Shown here: positions 11,879 through 13,378 of the stretch, piece by piece
Layout of the letters: each line of letters begins with the position of its first letter
How positions within the stretch are numbered: the stretch's first letter is position 1
Source: an uncultured Clostridia bacterium
GTDB lineage: Bacteria; Bacillota; Clostridia; Oscillospirales; Oscillospiraceae
Length of the DNA: 13,378 bases
Assembly (NCBI GenBank): GCA_947169005.1
Contig: CAMVOG010000035.1
Span: 1-13,378 of the forward strand
Reading direction: 5' to 3'
Notes under the pieces: model-generated
What the model was told of the DNA's origin: nothing
Database searches by the model: none
The model's input: only the letters and a program-made list of their open reading frames with translations
Position numbers and translations under genes: made by a program

Positions 11879-12639
11879 TATTCTGCCTGCGTTTTATCCT
11901 GTATAAAGGGGTCACTGTACAACGTTTCCGAGATATCGGATAAGCTGTAGCGCACGCTGTCACAGGCCCGCTGCCAGCCGTCTGCCCCTTCAAGGGCGAG
12001 CCGCTTCGGTCCCTCCTCGCGGCTCAGTGAGAACGTGACGAGGCCCACGCCATAGCCGGTGACGACGCCATCCGCGTCCGTGGAGGGCCGCTTGCCCGTC
12101 GGCAGGAGCAGGGCGTAGTCCCCACTTGGCAAGGATGCAAGAGGCGGGGCCGCCTCCCCTCCGGGTCTTGGATTTAAATCGCCGCAGAAGAGCCAGGCGG
12201 AGCTTTCCCGTCTTTCCCCCGGAAAGAGGCGGTCACTTGTATAGGGAACCGACCTGGGCAAGGGGATGCGATACCAGCCGTCTTCAAAATGCCGCAGCAC
12301 GAGAAAGCTGTCCTGCACGTCAAGAACGACGGCGCCGATGTTGGTGACCGTCAGGCGCAGCTCGCCGCTGCTTTCTCCGGGCAGCTCCAGCTCCGCCCGC
12401 AGCGTGTCGGGGAAGCTGAGCCGATCGCAGTATTTCAATGGTAAGGCGTCCTTGTCCGGCCGGTATTGCCAGTACAGCGCGCCCTCGGCCTGCGTAAGCG
12501 CGCCCGAGGGAAGAAGCGACTTATAGAACGCGGAGGGCCGTTGGGTGGCTGTGATTCCCTCACAGCCGCCCAACAGTAATAAAACAGCTATCAATAGCAG
12601 AGCAAGAATCCTCTTGAGCAGAAAAGCGAAAAGTTTCAT
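11878..12639 (-). CDS. lipoprotein with probable C-terminal Ig-like domain, function unknown
   Basis: A 253-aa predicted lipoprotein. MKLFAFLLKRILALLLIAVL is the signal peptide and LLGGC with Cys26 the lipobox. Residues about 75-185 (GELRLTVTNIGAVVLDVQDS, then FEDGWYRIPLP, LFPGERRESSAWL and LPSGDYALLLPT) alternate short beta strands in the manner of the bacterial Ig-like domains of Firmicutes lipoproteins that end in an LPPGxYRI-type block; this is a resemblance, not a firm match. No good Shine-Dalgarno precedes the ATG at 12639. A TTG at 12702, overlapping the hicB stop and preceded by AAGGA about 11 nt upstream, would add 21 residues before the signal peptide. It lies 55 nt after hicB with no promoter I can defend, so it may be co-transcribed with it. 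Confidence 0.75.
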   Translation of the reverse strand: MKLFAFLLKRILALLLIAVLLLLGGCEGITATQRPSAFYKSLLPSGALTQAEGALYWQYRPDKDALPLKYCDRLSFPDTLRAELELPGESSGELRLTVTNIGAVVLDVQDSFLVLRHFEDGWYRIPLPRSVPYTSDRLFPGERRESSAWLFCGDLNPRPGGEAAPPLASLPSGDYALLLPTGKRPSTDADGVVTGYGVGLVTFSLSREEGPKRLALEGADGWQRACDSVRYSLSDISETLYSDPFIQDKTQAE

Positions 12640-12666
12640 GAATAATTGTAACTTGTCTAACGATGA

Positions 12667-12684
12667 GCACCCCTGCAGGGGCGC
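12667..12684 (-). other. short stem-loop between hicB and the lipoprotein gene
   Basis: On the minus strand GCGCCCC-TGCA-GGGGTGC forms a 7-bp stem (one G-U pair) with a 4-nt loop. No T-tract follows, so I do not call it a terminator; it could partly limit read-through from hicB. Confidence 0.4.
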
Positions 12685-12694
12685 GATCAAATAC

Positions 12695-13099
12695 TCAGCC
12701 AATATGCAGCGCTTCCTTCAAGGCGTTCTGCAGTGCGGCGGAAAAGTTGATATCCGCTCTTTCAGCCATATCATTCAACCAGGAGGGGATCGTCAGCGTT
12801 TTCTTCACTGCTTTGTTGTCGAAGCGTTTACGGTACTCTATCGTGTCGCAGACGATCAGAGAGGCAAATTCTTCTCCCTCTGTCTCCCGCTCAGCGGCAG
12901 ACATAGAGGAGGGCGCAGGCAGCTCAACACCCTTCTCTTCCATGTCATAGAGCATGAGACAAAGCGCGTCTCTCGCCATGTCCATTGCCTCCGGCAACGA
13001 ATCGCCACCGCTGAAGCAGTTTTTCAAGTCAGGAAAACGCACGGAATACTGACCGTTCTCCTCCGGCGTAAAGATGGCAGGATAGATATACTTTGGCAT
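12695..13099 (-). CDS. hicB: HicB-family antitoxin
   Basis: A 134-aa antitoxin of the HicAB type II system. The N-terminal partial RNase H fold is clear: YPAIFTPEENGQYSVRFPDL, then CFSGGDSLPEAMDMARDALCLML (5-50). After an acidic linker (about 60-80), KKTLTIPSWLNDMAERADIN and FSAALQNALKEAL (99-131) form a ribbon-helix-helix DNA-binding domain, consistent with autorepression. ATG 13099 has AAGGGGAAG just upstream on the minus strand; the longer in-frame start at 13141 would overlap hicA and lacks support. It follows hicA by 31 nt in the usual toxin-first order. Confidence 0.93.
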   Translation of the reverse strand: MPKYIYPAIFTPEENGQYSVRFPDLKNCFSGGDSLPEAMDMARDALCLMLYDMEEKGVELPAPSSMSAAERETEGEEFASLIVCDTIEYRKRFDNKAVKKTLTIPSWLNDMAERADINFSAALQNALKEALHIG

Positions 13100-13130
13100 T
13101 CTTCTTCCCCTTTCAAACGATAGCGCTGGC

Positions 13131-13319
13131 TCAATCATCAATTCCAGCCGCCCGCAATATGCTTTTCAGCGTTCCCCTTGGCACTTCCTTTGTCTTATGG
13201 TGCCCTACCGGGAAGCTCTCACCCGTGATCGGGCTGTACCAAATTATGTGATTGCTGCCTTCCCGCTCGATCCGGCACCCGGCGGAACGCAGCTTCTTTT
13301 CCAGCTCGCTGTAGGTCAT
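13131..13319 (-). CDS. hicA: HicA-family mRNA interferase toxin
   Basis: A 62-aa HicA toxin with the double-stranded-RNA-binding-like fold. MTYSELEKKLRSAGCRIERE leads to GSNHIIW with catalytic His24, then FPVGHHKTKEVPRGTLKSIL and RAAGI, the standard HicA ending. It would cleave mRNA until bound by HicB. ATG 13319 is chosen because AGAGAG (13334-13329) is 9 nt upstream. ATG 13328 abuts that site, and the GTG at 13340 lies about where transcription should begin. All core residues are present. Confidence 0.93.
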   Translation of the reverse strand: MTYSELEKKLRSAGCRIEREGSNHIIWYSPITGESFPVGHHKTKEVPRGTLKSILRAAGIDD

Positions 13320-13343
13320 GGGCCACATCTCTCTTTCCACCTC

Positions 13344-13372
13344 ATGATAGCACGTATTAATACGTGTGTCAA
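13344..13372 (-). promoter_or_regulatory. hicAB promoter
   Basis: On the minus strand TTGACA (13372-13367), 17 nt, TATCAT (13349-13344). The start point would be at about 13337, giving a leader of about 18 nt to the hicA ATG at 13319. Confidence 0.82.
13351..13366. promoter_or_regulatory. 16-bp perfect palindrome in the hicAB promoter spacer (putative HicB operator)
   Basis: CACGTATTAATACGTG is exactly self-complementary and fills the spacer between the -35 and -10 boxes of hicAB (13350-13366). A dimeric ribbon-helix-helix repressor bound here would block RNA polymerase. HicB has such a domain at its C-terminus, so this is the likely autoregulatory operator. Confidence 0.78.
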
Positions 13373-13378
13373 GTATAC

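Overview
The window looks like one end of an assembled contig from a GC-rich member of the Clostridia (Bacillota), probably a gut Oscillospirales-type bacterium. The grounds are strong G/C third-position bias, Shine-Dalgarno sites of the AGGAGG/AAAGGAG type, TTGACA-N17-TATAAT promoters, clostridial-style lipoproteins with Thr/Glu/Pro linkers, a single-chain iron-sulfur serine dehydratase and an AsnA-type asparagine synthetase. The taxonomic call is inference. The first ~58 bases are Illumina adapter sequence, not genome.

Layout. Positions 62-5213 form a run of metabolic genes on the + strand: a 5'-truncated aldose 1-epimerase (galM), cysteine synthase (cysK), a small bacterial PH-domain protein, L-serine dehydratase (sdaA), a GNAT acetyltransferase overlapping sdaA by 4 bases, and aspartate-ammonia ligase (asnA). 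The set centres on serine, cysteine and asparagine, with sdaA releasing ammonia and asnA fixing it. Positions 5234-5964 hold a compact toxin-antitoxin module (RelB/DinJ-like antitoxin, RelE/ParE-like toxin) with its own consensus promoter, boxed in by two terminators. A TetR regulator (minus, 6019-6573) is divergent from a large orphan solute-binding lipoprotein (6874-8715). Next come a uroporphyrinogen-decarboxylase-fold protein (8956-10044) and an FAD-dependent oxidoreductase of the fumarate-reductase/ketosteroid-dehydrogenase flavoprotein family (10182-11765). The right end, on the minus strand, carries hicA-hicB and a lipoprotein with a probable Ig-like domain.

Two non-coding patterns stand out. 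(1) Tandem 7-bp repeats occur in several gene junctions: 18 contiguous heptamers in perfect phase at 8814-8939, with smaller arrays at 807-834, 2333-2389 (partly inverted, forming a 16-bp perfect hairpin) and 11788-11822. Three of the four end right at the Shine-Dalgarno of the next gene, and two supply the C-terminal codons of the preceding gene. (2) The leader of the FAD oxidoreductase (10110-10181) can form two mutually exclusive long hairpins, one of which buries the ribosome binding site. The loop of the other is complementary to that site, so a pseudoknot is also possible. This looks like a candidate undescribed cis-regulatory RNA, or alternatively a multi-half-site operator.

How the genes may work together. 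TetR, the solute-binding lipoprotein, the URO-D-like protein and the FAD oxidoreductase are adjacent and could form an uptake-and-reduction unit for an unknown small molecule. No permease, ATPase or corrinoid protein is present in the window, so this is conjecture. The two toxin-antitoxin modules are self-contained and look autoregulated.
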